Source of the DNA: Duganella sacchari
GTDB taxonomy: Bacteria; Pseudomonadota; Gammaproteobacteria; Burkholderiales; Burkholderiaceae_D
Direction: 5' to 3'
Length of the DNA: 64,000 nucleotides
Assembly: GCF_900143065.1 (NCBI RefSeq)
Contig: NZ_FRCX01000003.1
Coordinates: forward strand, 310,001 to 374,000
Numbering within the stretch: position 1 is the first letter of the stretch; each line of letters opens with the position of its first letter. A program made the position numbers and the translations under genes. Below the pieces are notes generated by a model, which saw only the letters and a program-made list of their open reading frames with translations, made no database searches and had not been told where the DNA came from. This document shows positions 27,251 through 36,994 of the stretch, piece after piece.

Positions 27251-28714
27251 GTGGGTAAAATCACCGGCTTCATGGAATTCCAGCGTCAGGAAGAAGGCTA
27301 TCTGCCGCCAGCGACGCGCCTGAAAAACTACGCGGAATTTGTTATTCCATTGACCAAGGAGCAAGCCAAGGTTCAGGGCGCACGCTGCATGGACTGCGGC
27401 ATCCCGTTCTGCAACAACGGCTGCCCGGTCAACAACATCATCCCGGACTGGAACGATCTGGTTTATCGGGGCAACTACCGCGAGGCGCTGGACACCCTGC
27501 ACTCGACCAACAACTTCCCGGAATTCACCGGCCGCATCTGCCCGGCGCCGTGCGAGGCGGCCTGTACGCTGGGCATCCACGAGCTGCCCGTTGGCATCAA
27601 GTCGATCGAGCACAAGATCATCGACGAAGGCTGGGAACACGGCTGGGTGGTGCCGCAACCTGCGGCCAGACAAACCGGCAAGAAAGTCGCGGTAGTCGGC
27701 TCCGGCCCCGCCGGCCTGGCTGCGGCCCAGCAGCTGGCGCGCGCCGGCCACGCGGTGACCGTGTTTGAAAAATCCGACCGCGTCGGCGGCCTGCTGCGCT
27801 ATGGCATTCCCGACTTCAAGATGGAAAAGTCGCACATCGACCGCCGCGTCAAGCAGATGGAAGCCGAAGGCGTGGTGTTCCGCACCTCGGTGCTGATCGG
27901 CAAGGATTTCCCGGCCAATGTGAACAACTGGGCCAAGGAAACCATCTTCCCCGAAGACCTGCAAAAGGATTTCGACGCCGTGGTGCTGGCGGGCGGCGCC
28001 GAGCAGCCGCGCGACCTGCCGGTGCCAGGCCGCGAACTCAAGGGCGTGCATTTCGCCATGGACTTCCTGCCGCAGCAGAACAAGGTCAACGCGGGCGACA
28101 AGCTCAAGGATCAGATCAAGGCCACTGGCAAGCATGTGGTGGTGATCGGCGGCGGCGACACCGGTTCCGACTGCGTCGGCACCTCCAACCGTCACGGCGC
28201 CGCCTCGGTGACCCAGTTTGAACTGATGCCGATGCCGCCGGAGCAGGAAAACAAGCCGCTGGTCTGGCCTTACTGGCCAACCAAGCTGCGCACCTCGTCC
28301 TCGCACGAAGAAGGTTGCGAGCGCGACTGGGCCGTGGCCACCAAGCGCCTGGAAGGCAAGGGCGGCAAGCTGGAGAAGCTGGTGGCCTGCCGCGTCGAGT
28401 GGAAAGACGGCAAGATGATTGAAGTACCGAACTCGGAATTCGACGTGAAGGCCGACCTGGTGTTCCTGGCCATGGGCTTTGTGTCGCCGGTGGCCACCAT
28501 CCTGGATGCGTTCGGTGTTGACAAAGATGCACGCGGCAATGCCAAGGCAAGCACTGACGGCGAAGGCTGCTACAAGACTTCCGTCCCCAACGTCTTCGCA
28601 GCGGGCGATATGCGCCGCGGCCAGTCGCTGGTGGTCTGGGCCATCCGCGAAGGCCGCCAGTGCGCGCGCGCGGTGGACGAGTTCCTGATGGGCAGTTCCG
28701 AGTTGCCGCGTTAA
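27251..28714 (+). CDS. gltD: Glutamate synthase (NADPH) small subunit
   Basis: 487 residues. N-terminal Fe-S region ([22 protein letters not shown] and [14 protein letters not shown]), FAD-binding motif [18 protein letters not shown], and NADPH-binding motif [13 protein letters not shown]. The subunit takes electrons from NADPH and passes them through FAD and 4Fe-4S clusters to GltB. Start is GTG 27251 with AAGGA at 27240-27244; the protein begins [19 protein letters not shown] as in other GltD. An intrinsic terminator 38 bases downstream closes the gltBD unit. Confidence 0.97.
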   Translation: MGKITGFMEFQRQEEGYLPPATRLKNYAEFVIPLTKEQAKVQGARCMDCGIPFCNNGCPVNNIIPDWNDLVYRGNYREALDTLHSTNNFPEFTGRICPAPCEAACTLGIHELPVGIKSIEHKIIDEGWEHGWVVPQPAARQTGKKVAVVGSGPAGLAAAQQLARAGHAVTVFEKSDRVGGLLRYGIPDFKMEKSHIDRRVKQMEAEGVVFRTSVLIGKDFPANVNNWAKETIFPEDLQKDFDAVVLAGGAEQPRDLPVPGRELKGVHFAMDFLPQQNKVNAGDKLKDQIKATGKHVVVIGGGDTGSDCVGTSNRHGAASVTQFELMPMPPEQENKPLVWPYWPTKLRTSSSHEEGCERDWAVATKRLEGKGGKLEKLVACRVEWKDGKMIEVPNSEFDVKADLVFLAMGFVSPVATILDAFGVDKDARGNAKASTDGEGCYKTSVPNVFAAGDMRRGQSLVVWAIREGRQCARAVDEFLMGSSELPR

Positions 28715-28752
28715 GCTCAAGACACGGCGATCAGGCTCAGCCTGACTCCCTG

Positions 28753-28796
28753 CCGGATGCAGACGGGCGATCCCTGGCTGCATCCGGTTTTTTTTT
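28753..28796 (+). terminator. Intrinsic terminator after gltD
   Basis: CCGGATGCAG (28753-28762) pairs with CTGCATCCGG (28778-28787) across a 15-base loop and is followed by nine T. The next 165 bases up to mlaF hold a TACAAT box (28941-28946) without a clear -35. Confidence 0.9.
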
Positions 28797-28961
28797 GGAA
28801 AGTATCGTGCCATGCACCGCAGCAATGTAACAATTAGTGCTTGGTGTAAATTGCTGACTTTGGGTTCAGTAGTGTTGTATTATCTGCCACTCACTGCCTC
28901 TCCCTGAGGTGGGTCTCTGCAGAGATGATGCTTTCTGCACTACAATACGGCATTCAAAAAA

Positions 28962-29777
28962 ATGAGTTCAGTCGTGCCTAATCTAGTCGAAATCCGTGAT
29001 TTACACTTCACCTATGGCAAGCGCGCAATCCTGTCGGGCTTGAACATGGACTTCCCGCGCGGGAAGGTGGTAGCCATCATGGGCGGCTCGGGTAGCGGCA
29101 AGACCACCGTGCTGCGGTTGATCGGCGGCCAGCTGCGTCCGCACAAGGGCCACGTCAAGGTGCAGGGCCAGGTGGTGCACAAGCTCAATACCGCTGGCCT
29201 GTATCTGCTGCGCCGCAAGATGGGCATGCTGTTCCAGCACGGCGCGTTGTTTACCGACCTCTCGGTGTTTGAAAACGTCGCTTTCCCGCTGCGTGAGCAT
29301 ACCGATCTGCCGGAAGATCTGATCCGCAATCTGGTGTTAATGAAATTGCAAGCCGTGGGCCTGCGCAATGCCGCCAAACTCAAGCCCGGAGAAATCTCCG
29401 GCGGTATGGCGCGCCGCGTGGCGCTGGCGCGTTCGATCGCGCTGGACCCAGAACTGATTATGTATGACGAGCCGTTCGCCGGCCTGGACCCGATCTCGAT
29501 GGGCGTCACCGCCAACCTGATCCGCAACCTGAATACGGCGCTGGGCTCGACCACGGTGCTGGTGTCGCACGACGTCAAAGAGAGCTTTGCCATCGCCGAC
29601 TATGTTTATTTCCTGTCGCAGGGCAAGATCGTCGCGCACGGCACGCCGGCCGAGATGAGCGTGTCCACCGACCCGTATGTGAAGCAGTTCGTCAACGCGG
29701 AAGCGGACGGCCCGGTGCCGTTCCACTATCCAGGCAAGTCCCTGGCCGACGATCTGGGCCTGGGAGTTGAAGTATGA
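28962..29777 (+). CDS. mlaF: Phospholipid transport ABC ATPase MlaF
   Basis: A 271-residue ABC ATPase. Walker A GGSGSGKTT (41-49), signature EISGGMARRVALARS, Walker B LIMYDEPFAGLDP and H-loop VLVSHDVKES. It energises the MlaFEDB complex in the inner membrane, which moves phospholipids between inner and outer membrane to preserve outer-membrane asymmetry. It is the first gene of the mla cluster and its stop overlaps the mlaE start (ATGA). Confidence 0.95.
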   Translation: MSSVVPNLVEIRDLHFTYGKRAILSGLNMDFPRGKVVAIMGGSGSGKTTVLRLIGGQLRPHKGHVKVQGQVVHKLNTAGLYLLRRKMGMLFQHGALFTDLSVFENVAFPLREHTDLPEDLIRNLVLMKLQAVGLRNAAKLKPGEISGGMARRVALARSIALDPELIMYDEPFAGLDPISMGVTANLIRNLNTALGSTTVLVSHDVKESFAIADYVYFLSQGKIVAHGTPAEMSVSTDPYVKQFVNAEADGPVPFHYPGKSLADDLGLGVEV

Positions 29778-30559
29778 GTGTCAAGAATTGGTTGTCCCGG
29801 CTGGGCGCGCCGCTGCGCGATTACATTGAGAGCATCGGGCTTGGCGCCCGTACCTTTGGCACCATGCTGGGCTTGTCGCCGGGCTTGCTGAAGCGTCCGC
29901 GCCTGGTGATCGAGCAGCTGCATTTCATCGGCAATTATTCGATGCTGATTATTACCCTGTCCGGCCTGTTTGTCGGCATGGTGCTGGGCTTGCAGGGTTA
30001 TTACACGCTCAATAAATACGGCGCCGAGCAATCGCTGGGCCTGCTGGTGGCGCTGGGTCTGACCCGCGAACTGGGGCCGGTGATCACTGCGCTGCTGTTT
30101 GCCGGCCGCGCCGGCACCTCACTGACCGCCGAAATCGGCCTGATGAAGGCGGGTGAGCAGCTGTCAGCCATGGAAATGATGGCCGTGAACCCGATCCAGC
30201 GCGTGCTGGCGCCGCGTTTCTGGGCGGGCGCCCTGTCGGTGCCGTTGCTGGCCTCGGTGTTCAGCGCCGTGGGTGTGCTGGGCGGCTGGCTGGTCGGCGT
30301 GCAGCTGATCGGGGTCGATGACGGCGCGTTCTGGTCGCAGATGCAGGGCGGCGTCGATATCTGGAAAGACATCTTTAACGGTTTCGCCAAGAGCGTGGTG
30401 TTTGGCATTGCGATCACCTTCATCGCCCTGTACCAGGGCTACGAAGCGCAGCCGACGCCGGAAGATGTGGCGCGCGCCACCACCCGTACTGTCGTGATCT
30501 CATCGCTGATGATCTGGTGGCTGGACTTCATGATGACGGCGCTGATGTTCAGCAAATAA
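29774..30559 (+). CDS. mlaE: Phospholipid transport permease MlaE
   Basis: A 261-residue MlaE/YrbE permease with five to six hydrophobic segments. Family landmarks are LIITLSGLFVGMVLGLQGYYTL, LTRELGPVITALLFAGRAGTSLTAEIGLMK and the C-terminal half with GFAKSVVFGIAITFIALYQGY. It forms the membrane dimer of the Mla complex. The start overlaps mlaF; mlaD follows 27 bases downstream. Confidence 0.95.
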   Translation: MSVKNWLSRLGAPLRDYIESIGLGARTFGTMLGLSPGLLKRPRLVIEQLHFIGNYSMLIITLSGLFVGMVLGLQGYYTLNKYGAEQSLGLLVALGLTRELGPVITALLFAGRAGTSLTAEIGLMKAGEQLSAMEMMAVNPIQRVLAPRFWAGALSVPLLASVFSAVGVLGGWLVGVQLIGVDDGAFWSQMQGGVDIWKDIFNGFAKSVVFGIAITFIALYQGYEAQPTPEDVARATTRTVVISSLMIWWLDFMMTALMFSK

Positions 30560-30586
30560 AAGATAAAGAACTGAGGAAGAATTACT

Positions 30587-31057
30587 ATGCAACGCAAATC
30601 TCTGGATGTCTGGGTCGGTCTGTTTATCGTGGTCGGCGTGGCCGCACTGATGTTCCTGGCGCTGAAAGCTGGCAACATGAGCTCGCTGTCGTTCGGCAAG
30701 ACCTATGCCATCACCGCCAAGTTCGACAACATCGGCAGCCTGCGCCCACAAGCCGCAGTGAAAGCCTCCGGTGTGGTGGTAGGCCGTGTGGGAGAGATCA
30801 AGTTTGATGACAAGAGCTATCAGGCACTGGTAACCTTGAACATGGAAGAGGGCTATAAGTTCCCGAAAGATAGCTCGGCCAAAATTCTGACCGCAGGCTT
30901 GCTGGGCGAACAATACGTTGGCCTGGAAGCGGGCGGCGACACCAATAATCTGGCGGCAGGCGACAAGATCGCCCGCACGCAATCGGCTGCCGTGCTGGAA
31001 GACCTGATCAACCAGTTCATCTACAGCAAGGCTGCAGAAGGAAAGGACGATAAATGA
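30587..31057 (+). CDS. mlaD: MCE-domain lipid-binding protein MlaD
   Basis: 156 residues: one N-terminal membrane anchor (LDVWVGLFIVVGVAALMFLAL), an MCE domain at about residues 38-118 (ITAKFDNIGSLRPQAAVKASG, GLLGEQYVGLEAG), and a C-terminal tail with a hydrophobic helix (VLEDLINQFIYSKA). MlaD hexamers form the periplasmic ring of the Mla transporter. The last four bases overlap the mlaA start. Confidence 0.95.
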   Translation: MQRKSLDVWVGLFIVVGVAALMFLALKAGNMSSLSFGKTYAITAKFDNIGSLRPQAAVKASGVVVGRVGEIKFDDKSYQALVTLNMEEGYKFPKDSSAKILTAGLLGEQYVGLEAGGDTNNLAAGDKIARTQSAAVLEDLINQFIYSKAAEGKDDK

Positions 31058-31860
31058 TCCGTACCGCGAAACCACTCCGCCAGGCCGCGCTGGCGCTGGG
31101 CGTCACCATGATGCTGGCCGGCTGCGCCGGTCCGAACCCGCGCGACCCGTACGAGGGCTTTAACCGCGCCATGTTCAGTTTCAACGATACGGTCGATACC
31201 TATGCGCTGAAACCAGTGGCTACCGTGTACAAGAACGTGACGCCGAGCTTTGTGCAGACCGGCGTCAGCAACTTCTTCGGCAACCTGGGCGATGCCTGGA
31301 CCGCCGTCAATCAGTTCCTGCAAGGCAATGGCGAAGCCGGTATGTCCGACCTGAGCCGTTTTGCGCTGAACTCGACGCTGGGTATCGTCGGCCTGTTCGA
31401 CATCGCGTCGGAAGCCGGCTTGCCCAAGCACAAGGAAGACTTCGGCCAGACGCTCGGTGTGTGGGGCGTGCAATCCGGTCCCTACCTGATGCTGCCGCTG
31501 CTGGGCCCATCGACGGTGCGTGACACCGCCGCCCTGCCGCTGGACATCGCTGGCGACATCTGGCGCTACAAGGAGCCGGTGTATATCCGCAACATTGGTA
31601 CCGGCCTGCGCGTGGTGGACCAGCGCGCCGCCCTGCTGGACGCCTCTTCGCTGCTGGAAGACGCGGCGCTGGACCGCTATGAATTCATCCGCGACGGCTT
31701 CCTGCAGCGCCGCGAAAGCCAGATTCACCCGGACGGCGACGGCCCGATGCGCAAACCGGCAAAAGATGACGACATGGAAACTTCTGCACCCGTGTCATCC
31801 GAATCGGCCACAAAAGAGTTAAACTCCGGCACACCGGCTGCGAAACCAGACAGCCAGTGA
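31054..31860 (+). CDS. mlaA: Outer-membrane lipoprotein MlaA (VacJ)
   Basis: 268 residues with a lipoprotein signal: hydrophobic stretch ending in LAGC (lipidated Cys24). The VacJ core includes DPYEGFNRAMFSFNDTVD, NFFGNLGDAWTAVNQFLQG and LGPSTVRDTAALPLD. MlaA removes mislocalised phospholipids from the outer leaflet and hands them to MlaC. In E. coli mlaA is unlinked, whereas here it lies between mlaD and mlaC, as in other betaproteobacteria. The last 45 residues are low-complexity, acidic and serine-rich. The start overlaps mlaD (ATGA). Confidence 0.95.
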   Translation: MIRTAKPLRQAALALGVTMMLAGCAGPNPRDPYEGFNRAMFSFNDTVDTYALKPVATVYKNVTPSFVQTGVSNFFGNLGDAWTAVNQFLQGNGEAGMSDLSRFALNSTLGIVGLFDIASEAGLPKHKEDFGQTLGVWGVQSGPYLMLPLLGPSTVRDTAALPLDIAGDIWRYKEPVYIRNIGTGLRVVDQRAALLDASSLLEDAALDRYEFIRDGFLQRRESQIHPDGDGPMRKPAKDDDMETSAPVSSESATKELNSGTPAAKPDSQ

Positions 31861-31891
31861 CACCCGAAGAACCCTCATAAGGCACAAAAAG

Positions 31892-32545
31892 ATGAAATTT
31901 ATCAAACAATTTATCGCTTTAGCAACTGTTGCACTGGCCTTTAACGCCCACGCTGCAGCGCCTGCGCCGGCCAACGAAGCGCCGGACGTGCTGGTCAAGC
32001 GCATCAGCCAGGACGTGATCGACACCGCCAAGGCCGACAAAGCCATCCAGGCGGGCGACACCAAGAAGGTGATCGACCTGGTGGAAACCAAGATCCTGCC
32101 GTACGTCGACTTCCAGCGCATGACCGCACTGGCCGCCGGCCGTTTCTGGCGCGATGCGACGCCGGACCAGCAAAAAGCGCTGACCGAACAGTTCCGTGCA
32201 CTGCTGGTATTCACCTACTCGGGCGCGCTGTCACAGGTTAAAGACCAGACCATCGAATTCAAGCCACTGCGCGCTGCCGCTGACGACACTGAAGTCGAAG
32301 TGCGTTCGCAAGTCAACATGCCACGCGGCGAGCCGATTCCGCTGAACTACCGCGTTGCCAAAGGTCCACAAGGCTGGAAAATCTACGACATCAACGTGCT
32401 GGGCGCGTGGCTGGTCGAGACCTACAAAGGCACCTTCGCTTCGGAAATCTCGAAAGGCGGCATGGACGGCCTGATCAAGGCGCTGACCGAGAAAAACAAG
32501 AAGCTGGCCAGCAAACCGCTGAATACCAACGCACCTAAGAAGTAA
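31892..32545 (+). CDS. mlaC: Periplasmic phospholipid-binding protein MlaC
   Basis: 217 residues with a Sec signal peptide (MKFIKQFIALATVALAFNAHA, cleavage about residue 21). The mature Tol_Tol_Ttg2 domain shows VDFQRMTALAAGRFWRDATPDQQ, FTYSGALSQ and WKIYDINVLGAWLVETYKGTF. MlaC shuttles phospholipid across the periplasm between MlaA and the MlaFEDB complex. The C-terminal tail is lysine-rich. Nine bases separate it from mlaB. Confidence 0.95.
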   Translation: MKFIKQFIALATVALAFNAHAAAPAPANEAPDVLVKRISQDVIDTAKADKAIQAGDTKKVIDLVETKILPYVDFQRMTALAAGRFWRDATPDQQKALTEQFRALLVFTYSGALSQVKDQTIEFKPLRAAADDTEVEVRSQVNMPRGEPIPLNYRVAKGPQGWKIYDINVLGAWLVETYKGTFASEISKGGMDGLIKALTEKNKKLASKPLNTNAPKK

Positions 32546-32554
32546 GCTAACGCC

Positions 32555-32977
32555 ATGAACGCCGTTACCGAACCTGTCGACAACCTGCAGTCGCTCACGT
32601 CCCTGACCGTGCTCAACGCCACTGCGGCGCTGGAGCGTGGTTACGCCGCTCTCAAGGCCGGCCAGACCGTGTTTGACCTGCGCCATGTGTTGACGGTAGA
32701 CTCGGTGGCGGTGTCGGTCATGCTGTCGTGGCAGCGTGCCGCGCAGCAGGCCGGCGTCAAGCTGGAACTGAAAAACCTGCCGCCAGCGCTGCAAAGCCTG
32801 ACCAAGCTATATGGCGTGTGCTCGCTGCTGTTCCCGACCGACGTCAAGCTGGAACAGGACGGCGCCGCGCTGCGCAATCCTGCGCACGATGAATTCTCTC
32901 CGGTCAAGGCACCGGAATCGGTCTTCTCCAAGAAGACCCAGGTGGCCGGCGACTCCGCCGCCCACCATCACCATTGA
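32555..32977 (+). CDS. mlaB: STAS-domain protein MlaB
   Basis: 140 residues. A STAS domain occupies about residues 15-100 (TVFDLRHVLTVDSVAVSVMLSW, then LELKNLPPALQSLTKLYGV), as in MlaB, which binds and stabilises MlaF. The 40-residue tail (PAHDEFSPVKAPESVFSKKT and on) is unusual in length and ends in four histidines. It closes the mla block; a 161-base gap with a possible promoter follows. Confidence 0.85.
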   Translation: MNAVTEPVDNLQSLTSLTVLNATAALERGYAALKAGQTVFDLRHVLTVDSVAVSVMLSWQRAAQQAGVKLELKNLPPALQSLTKLYGVCSLLFPTDVKLEQDGAALRNPAHDEFSPVKAPESVFSKKTQVAGDSAAHHHH

Positions 32978-33040
32978 CCCCCGCCCCACACCGCCGCTTG
33001 CAGTAAATCTGGGTCCGGCTCAGCCGGATCAAAATTCCAA

Positions 33041-33046
33041 TATAAT
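33041..33046 (+). promoter_or_regulatory. Possible -10 box upstream of the ABC-2 exporter genes
   Basis: A perfect TATAAT sits in the mlaB-exporter gap, 92 bases before the start codon. No good -35 is seen at 16-18 bases. A short hairpin, TCCGGC-TCA-GCCGGA, lies just upstream (about 33014-33028). Confidence 0.3.
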
Positions 33047-33138
33047 TGAACGTTGTTGCCGCAGCCGCAGAGCCGCGGCGCCCGCAGCATCTTCCCCTGC
33101 GCCGGCCCGGCCGCCGCAACCTTATAGATAAGTCAAGA

Positions 33139-34053
33139 ATGACAGCGATCCAAATAAGCAATGTCGAGAAGCGCTACAAGTCGCTCCAGGCGCTGGGCGG
33201 CGTGTCCCTCGCCATCGAAGAAGGCGAGTTTTTCGGCCTGCTGGGGCCGAATGGCGCCGGCAAAACCACCCTCATTTCCATCATCGCCGGCCTGATCCGT
33301 CCCGATGCGGGTTCGGTCAAGATCCACGGCCACTGCGTGGTCAGCGACTTCCGCGAAGCGCGCAAAAAGCTCGGCGTGGTGCCGCAGGAACTGGTGTTCG
33401 ATCCGTTCTTCACGGTGCGCGAAACGCTGCGCTTGCAATCCGGTTACTTTGGCCTCAAAAACAACGATGCCTGGATTGACGAGGTGATGCACAACCTCGA
33501 CCTCACCAATAAGGCGGACACCAATATGCGTGCACTGTCCGGCGGCATGAAGCGCCGCGTGTTGGTGGCGCAGGCGCTGGTGCACAAGCCGCCCGTGATC
33601 GTGCTCGATGAGCCGACCGCCGGTGTCGACGTCGAACTGCGCCAGACCCTGTGGAAGTTCATCTCGCGCCTGAACCGCGAAGGCCACACCGTGGTGCTGA
33701 CCACCCACTATCTGGAAGAAGCCCAAGCCATGTGCAAGCGCGTGGCCATGCTCAAGCTGGGCCAGGTGGTGGCGCTGGACTCGATGGCCTCGCTGATCCG
33801 CCGCATCTCCGGTTCGCAGCTCATCGTCAACATGAAGCACGGCGATCTGCCGGAAGACCTGCGCGCGCTGGTCACGCATCCGGAAGCCTCGGAGCACGGC
33901 AAGAAGTACAGCCTGCGCATCAATGAATACGCTGAAGTCGAACAGATCCTGAAACGCCTGCGCGAGTCGGGCGCCATCATCGACGAGATGCAACTGCAAC
34001 AAGCGGATCTGGAAGATATCTTCATCCAGATCATGGAAAAAGGTACCGTATGA
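33139..34053 (+). CDS. ABC-2 type exporter, ATP-binding subunit
   Basis: A 304-residue ABC ATPase: Walker A GPNGAGKT (36-43), Q-loop region VVPQELVFDPFFTVRETL, signature LSGGMKRRVLVAQAL, Walker B VIVLDEPTAGVD, H-loop VLTTHYLEEA. The C-terminal 80 residues form the accessory domain common in drug/polysaccharide-type exporters (CcmA/YadG-like). It pairs with the next gene, which overlaps it by four bases. The frame is open back to 33046 but ATG 33139 fits the family N-terminus. In E. coli the related yadG-yadH pair has no defined substrate. Confidence 0.9.
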   Translation: MTAIQISNVEKRYKSLQALGGVSLAIEEGEFFGLLGPNGAGKTTLISIIAGLIRPDAGSVKIHGHCVVSDFREARKKLGVVPQELVFDPFFTVRETLRLQSGYFGLKNNDAWIDEVMHNLDLTNKADTNMRALSGGMKRRVLVAQALVHKPPVIVLDEPTAGVDVELRQTLWKFISRLNREGHTVVLTTHYLEEAQAMCKRVAMLKLGQVVALDSMASLIRRISGSQLIVNMKHGDLPEDLRALVTHPEASEHGKKYSLRINEYAEVEQILKRLRESGAIIDEMQLQQADLEDIFIQIMEKGTV

Positions 34054-34817
34054 ACTTCCTCTCCGCCGGCTTCCGCACCCTGGTCTACAAGGAGACCCTG
34101 CGCTTCTGGAAGGTCGCCACGCAAACCATCGCCGCGCCGATCCTGACCGCCATGTTGTACCTGCTGATCTTCGGCCACGTGCTGGAAGGCCGCGTCACGG
34201 TCTACCAGGACGTCAACTACACCTCGTTCCTGATCCCGGGCCTGGTGATGATGAGCGTGCTGCAGAACTCGTTCGCCAACTCGTCATCCTCGCTGATCCA
34301 GTCGAAGATCACGGGTAACCTGGTGTTCGTGCTGCTGACGCCTTTGTCGCACTGGGAGATCTTCTCTGCCTACGTGATTGCCGCCATGGTGCGCGGCATC
34401 GTGGTGGGCCTGGGCGTGTTCCTGGTGACCGCATGGTTTGCGCACCTGACGTTCGCGGCGCCGTTGTGGATACTGGTGTTTGCGCTGCTGGGCGCCGCCA
34501 TCCTCGGCACCATGGGCCTGATCGCCGGCATCTGGGCCGAGAAATTCGACCAGCTGGCCGCATTCCAGAATTTCCTGATCGTGCCGCTGACCTTCCTGGC
34601 CGGCGTGTTCTACTCGATCCATTCGCTGCCGCCAGTGTGGCAGGCAGTCTCGCATTTGAATCCGTTCTTCTACATGATCGACGGCTTCCGTTACGGCTTC
34701 TTCGGCCAGTCCGACGTCAATCCGCTGGTGAGCGTGGCCATTGTTGCGGCCTTCCTCGTCGTGCTGGCGTTCCTGGCGATTCGTTTGCTGCGCAGCGGTT
34801 ACCGCCTGCGCCACTAA
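34050..34817 (+). CDS. ABC-2 type exporter, permease subunit
   Basis: A 255-residue membrane protein with six hydrophobic segments of the ABC-2 family. The block FLIPGLVMMSVLQNSFANSSSSLIQSKITG and the region PLTFLAGVFYSIHSLPPVWQ are typical of YadH-like permeases. It overlaps the ATPase gene (ATGA), so they form one exporter. The location between mlaB and bolA is shared with other betaproteobacterial mla clusters as I know them, but the substrate is unknown. Confidence 0.9.
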   Translation: MNFLSAGFRTLVYKETLRFWKVATQTIAAPILTAMLYLLIFGHVLEGRVTVYQDVNYTSFLIPGLVMMSVLQNSFANSSSSLIQSKITGNLVFVLLTPLSHWEIFSAYVIAAMVRGIVVGLGVFLVTAWFAHLTFAAPLWILVFALLGAAILGTMGLIAGIWAEKFDQLAAFQNFLIVPLTFLAGVFYSIHSLPPVWQAVSHLNPFFYMIDGFRYGFFGQSDVNPLVSVAIVAAFLVVLAFLAIRLLRSGYRLRH

Positions 34818-34832
34818 ATTCAAGGACTCATC

Positions 34833-35069
34833 ATGCCTACTACTCCAGAACTCATCCACGGCTATATCACGGCCGGTCTCGAATGCACCCACCTCGAAGT
34901 GGAGGGCGACGGCCAGCACTTCCAGGCCGTGATTGTGTCGCCTGCGTTTGCAGGAAAACGTCCGATCCAGCGCCACCAGCTGGTGTACGCTGCACTGGGC
35001 GACCGCATGCGTGAAGAAATCCACGCGCTGTCGATGAAAACCCTCACCCCTGAAGAATACCAAGGATAA
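34833..35069 (+). CDS. ibaG: BolA family protein, IbaG type
   Basis: A 78-residue BolA-fold protein. [30 protein letters not shown] and the conserved His in [17 protein letters not shown] define the family. IbaG/YrbA-type proteins bind monothiol CGFS glutaredoxins through a shared Fe-S cluster; a grxD gene is at 12722-13033. As in E. coli it lies directly upstream of murA (two bases). The role is thought to concern iron-sulfur homeostasis or envelope maintenance. Confidence 0.9.
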   Translation: MPTTPELIHGYITAGLECTHLEVEGDGQHFQAVIVSPAFAGKRPIQRHQLVYAALGDRMREEIHALSMKTLTPEEYQG

Positions 35070-35071
35070 GC

Positions 35072-36322
35072 ATGGACAAGCTTCTGATCCAGGGCGGTAA
35101 CCGCCTGAACGGCGACATTACCATTTCCGGCGCCAAGAACGCCGCACTGCCTATCCTGTGCGCTGGCCTGCTGACCGCGGGCGACGTTGAACTGTCCAAT
35201 GTGCCGCATCTGCACGACGTCTCGACCATCCTGAAGCTGCTGGGCGAGACCGGCCTGAAAGTCACGCAGGATGGCGACAAGGTCACGCTGAACGGCAGCG
35301 CCATCACCAAGCTGGAAGCGCCGTACGACCTGGTGAAAACCATGCGCGCATCGATCCTGGTGCTGGGTCCCCTGCTGGCGCGTTTCGGCGAAGCCAAGGT
35401 CTCGCTGCCAGGCGGCTGCGCGATTGGTTCGCGTCCGGTCGACCAGCACATCAAGGGCCTGCAGGCACTGGGCGCCGACATCACCGTTGAAGGCGGCTAC
35501 ATCTACGCCAAATGCGCCAAGCTGAAAGGCGCGCGCATCGTCACCGACATGATCACCGTGACCGGCACCGAGAACCTGCTGATGGCCGCCACGCTGGCCG
35601 AAGGCGAGACCGTGCTGGAAAACGCCGCCTGCGAACCTGAGGTGACCGACCTGGCCCACCTGCTGGTGGCGATGGGCGCGAAGATCGACGGCATCGGCAC
35701 CAACCGTCTGGTGATCCAGGGTGTACCGGAACTGCACGGCGCCAGGCATGCCGTGATTTCGGACCGTATCGAAGCCGCGACCTTCCTGTGCGCGGTAGCC
35801 GCTACCGGTGGCGACATCACCATCCGCAACACCCGTGTGGATATCATGGATGCGGCGCTGGACAAGCTGCGCGAGATCGGTCTGGAACTGACCATCGGCG
35901 ACACCTGGATCCGCGCGAAAATGGACAAGCGTCCAAACGCTGTCACCTTCCGCACCACCGAATACCCTGGCTTCCCGACCGACATGCAGGCGCAGTTCAT
36001 GGCGGTGAACACCATCGCCGCCGGCGCCAGCCGCGTGACGGAAACCATTTTTGAAAACCGCTTCATGCACGTCCAGGAGATGAACCGCCTGGGCGCGCAA
36101 ATTGAAACCGATGGCAACACCGCCTTTATCAAAGGCGTTGAACAGCTGGTTGGCGCGCCTGTGATGGCGACCGACCTGCGTGCATCTGCTTCGCTGGTCA
36201 TCGCCGGCCTGGCTGCGCGCGGTGAAACGCTGATCGACCGCATCTATCACCTGGACCGCGGCTACGATCAGATGGAAGTCAAACTCTCCGCCGTAGGCGC
36301 TAACATCCAGCGAATCAAATAA
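35072..36322 (+). CDS. murA: UDP-N-acetylglucosamine 1-carboxyvinyltransferase
   Basis: A 416-residue MurA. The catalytic loop [16 protein letters not shown] carries Cys116, the residue alkylated by fosfomycin, so the enzyme is of the drug-sensitive Cys type. N-terminal [20 protein letters not shown] and C-terminal [24 protein letters not shown] complete the EPSP-synthase-like fold. It adds enolpyruvate to UDP-GlcNAc, the first committed peptidoglycan step. hisG starts six bases downstream. Confidence 0.97.
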   Translation: MDKLLIQGGNRLNGDITISGAKNAALPILCAGLLTAGDVELSNVPHLHDVSTILKLLGETGLKVTQDGDKVTLNGSAITKLEAPYDLVKTMRASILVLGPLLARFGEAKVSLPGGCAIGSRPVDQHIKGLQALGADITVEGGYIYAKCAKLKGARIVTDMITVTGTENLLMAATLAEGETVLENAACEPEVTDLAHLLVAMGAKIDGIGTNRLVIQGVPELHGARHAVISDRIEAATFLCAVAATGGDITIRNTRVDIMDAALDKLREIGLELTIGDTWIRAKMDKRPNAVTFRTTEYPGFPTDMQAQFMAVNTIAAGASRVTETIFENRFMHVQEMNRLGAQIETDGNTAFIKGVEQLVGAPVMATDLRASASLVIAGLAARGETLIDRIYHLDRGYDQMEVKLSAVGANIQRIK

Positions 36323-36328
36323 GCCATC

Positions 36329-36994
36329 ATGAGTGCATTCCAAGCCGACTCCCAACAGCTGATTCTTGCGCTGTCGAAGGGCCGCATTTTTGAAGACACG
36401 CTGCCGCTGCTTGAAGCAGCAGGCATCACCGTCACCGAAAATCCGGATACTTCGCGCAAGCTGATCCTGCCGACCAATGACCCGAACGTGCGCGTGCTGA
36501 TCGTGCGCGCCACCGACGTGCCGACCTATGTGCAGCATGGCGCGGCGGACTTCGGCGTGGCTGGCAAGGATGTGCTGCTGGAGCACGGCGGCGAAGGCCT
36601 GTACCAGCCTATCGACCTGAATATCGCCGCTTGCCGCATGTCGGTGGCGGTGCGCAACGGCTTCGATTACGAGACCGCTGTGCGTCAGGGCGCGCGCCTG
36701 CGCGTGGCCACCAAGTTTGTCGAAACGGCGCGTACGCACTTCGCCAAGAAGGGCGTACACGTCGATCTGATCAAGCTGTATGGCTCGATGGAACTGGCGC
36801 CGCTGGTCGGCCTGTCGGACGCCATCGTCGACGTGGTCAGCACCGGCAATACACTGCGTGCCAATGACTTGAAAGAAGTCGAAGCCATCATGGATATTTC
36901 CTCGCGCCTGATCGTAAATCAAGCCGCGTTGAAGCTGAAGCGCGAGCGCCTGCAACCTATCATCGAAGCATTCGAACGCGCTTCCAAAAAGTGA
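36329..36994 (+). CDS. hisG: ATP phosphoribosyltransferase, short form
   Basis: A 221-residue HisG-S. Key stretches are [22 protein letters not shown], the [15 protein letters not shown] loop, and [18 protein letters not shown] for PRPP binding. It lacks the C-terminal ACT-like regulatory domain of long HisG. Short forms need HisZ for activity and feedback control, and no hisZ is in this window, so it must be elsewhere. It starts the histidine pathway genes; its stop overlaps the hisD GTG. Confidence 0.96.
   Translation: MSAFQADSQQLILALSKGRIFEDTLPLLEAAGITVTENPDTSRKLILPTNDPNVRVLIVRATDVPTYVQHGAADFGVAGKDVLLEHGGEGLYQPIDLNIAACRMSVAVRNGFDYETAVRQGARLRVATKFVETARTHFAKKGVHVDLIKLYGSMELAPLVGLSDAIVDVVSTGNTLRANDLKEVEAIMDISSRLIVNQAALKLKRERLQPIIEAFERASKK

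Noticed and set aside
32963..32977. MlaB C-terminal His4 as an artificial tag
   Set aside because: The context is a natural chromosomal operon with uninterrupted neighbouring sequence; four codons are within chance.
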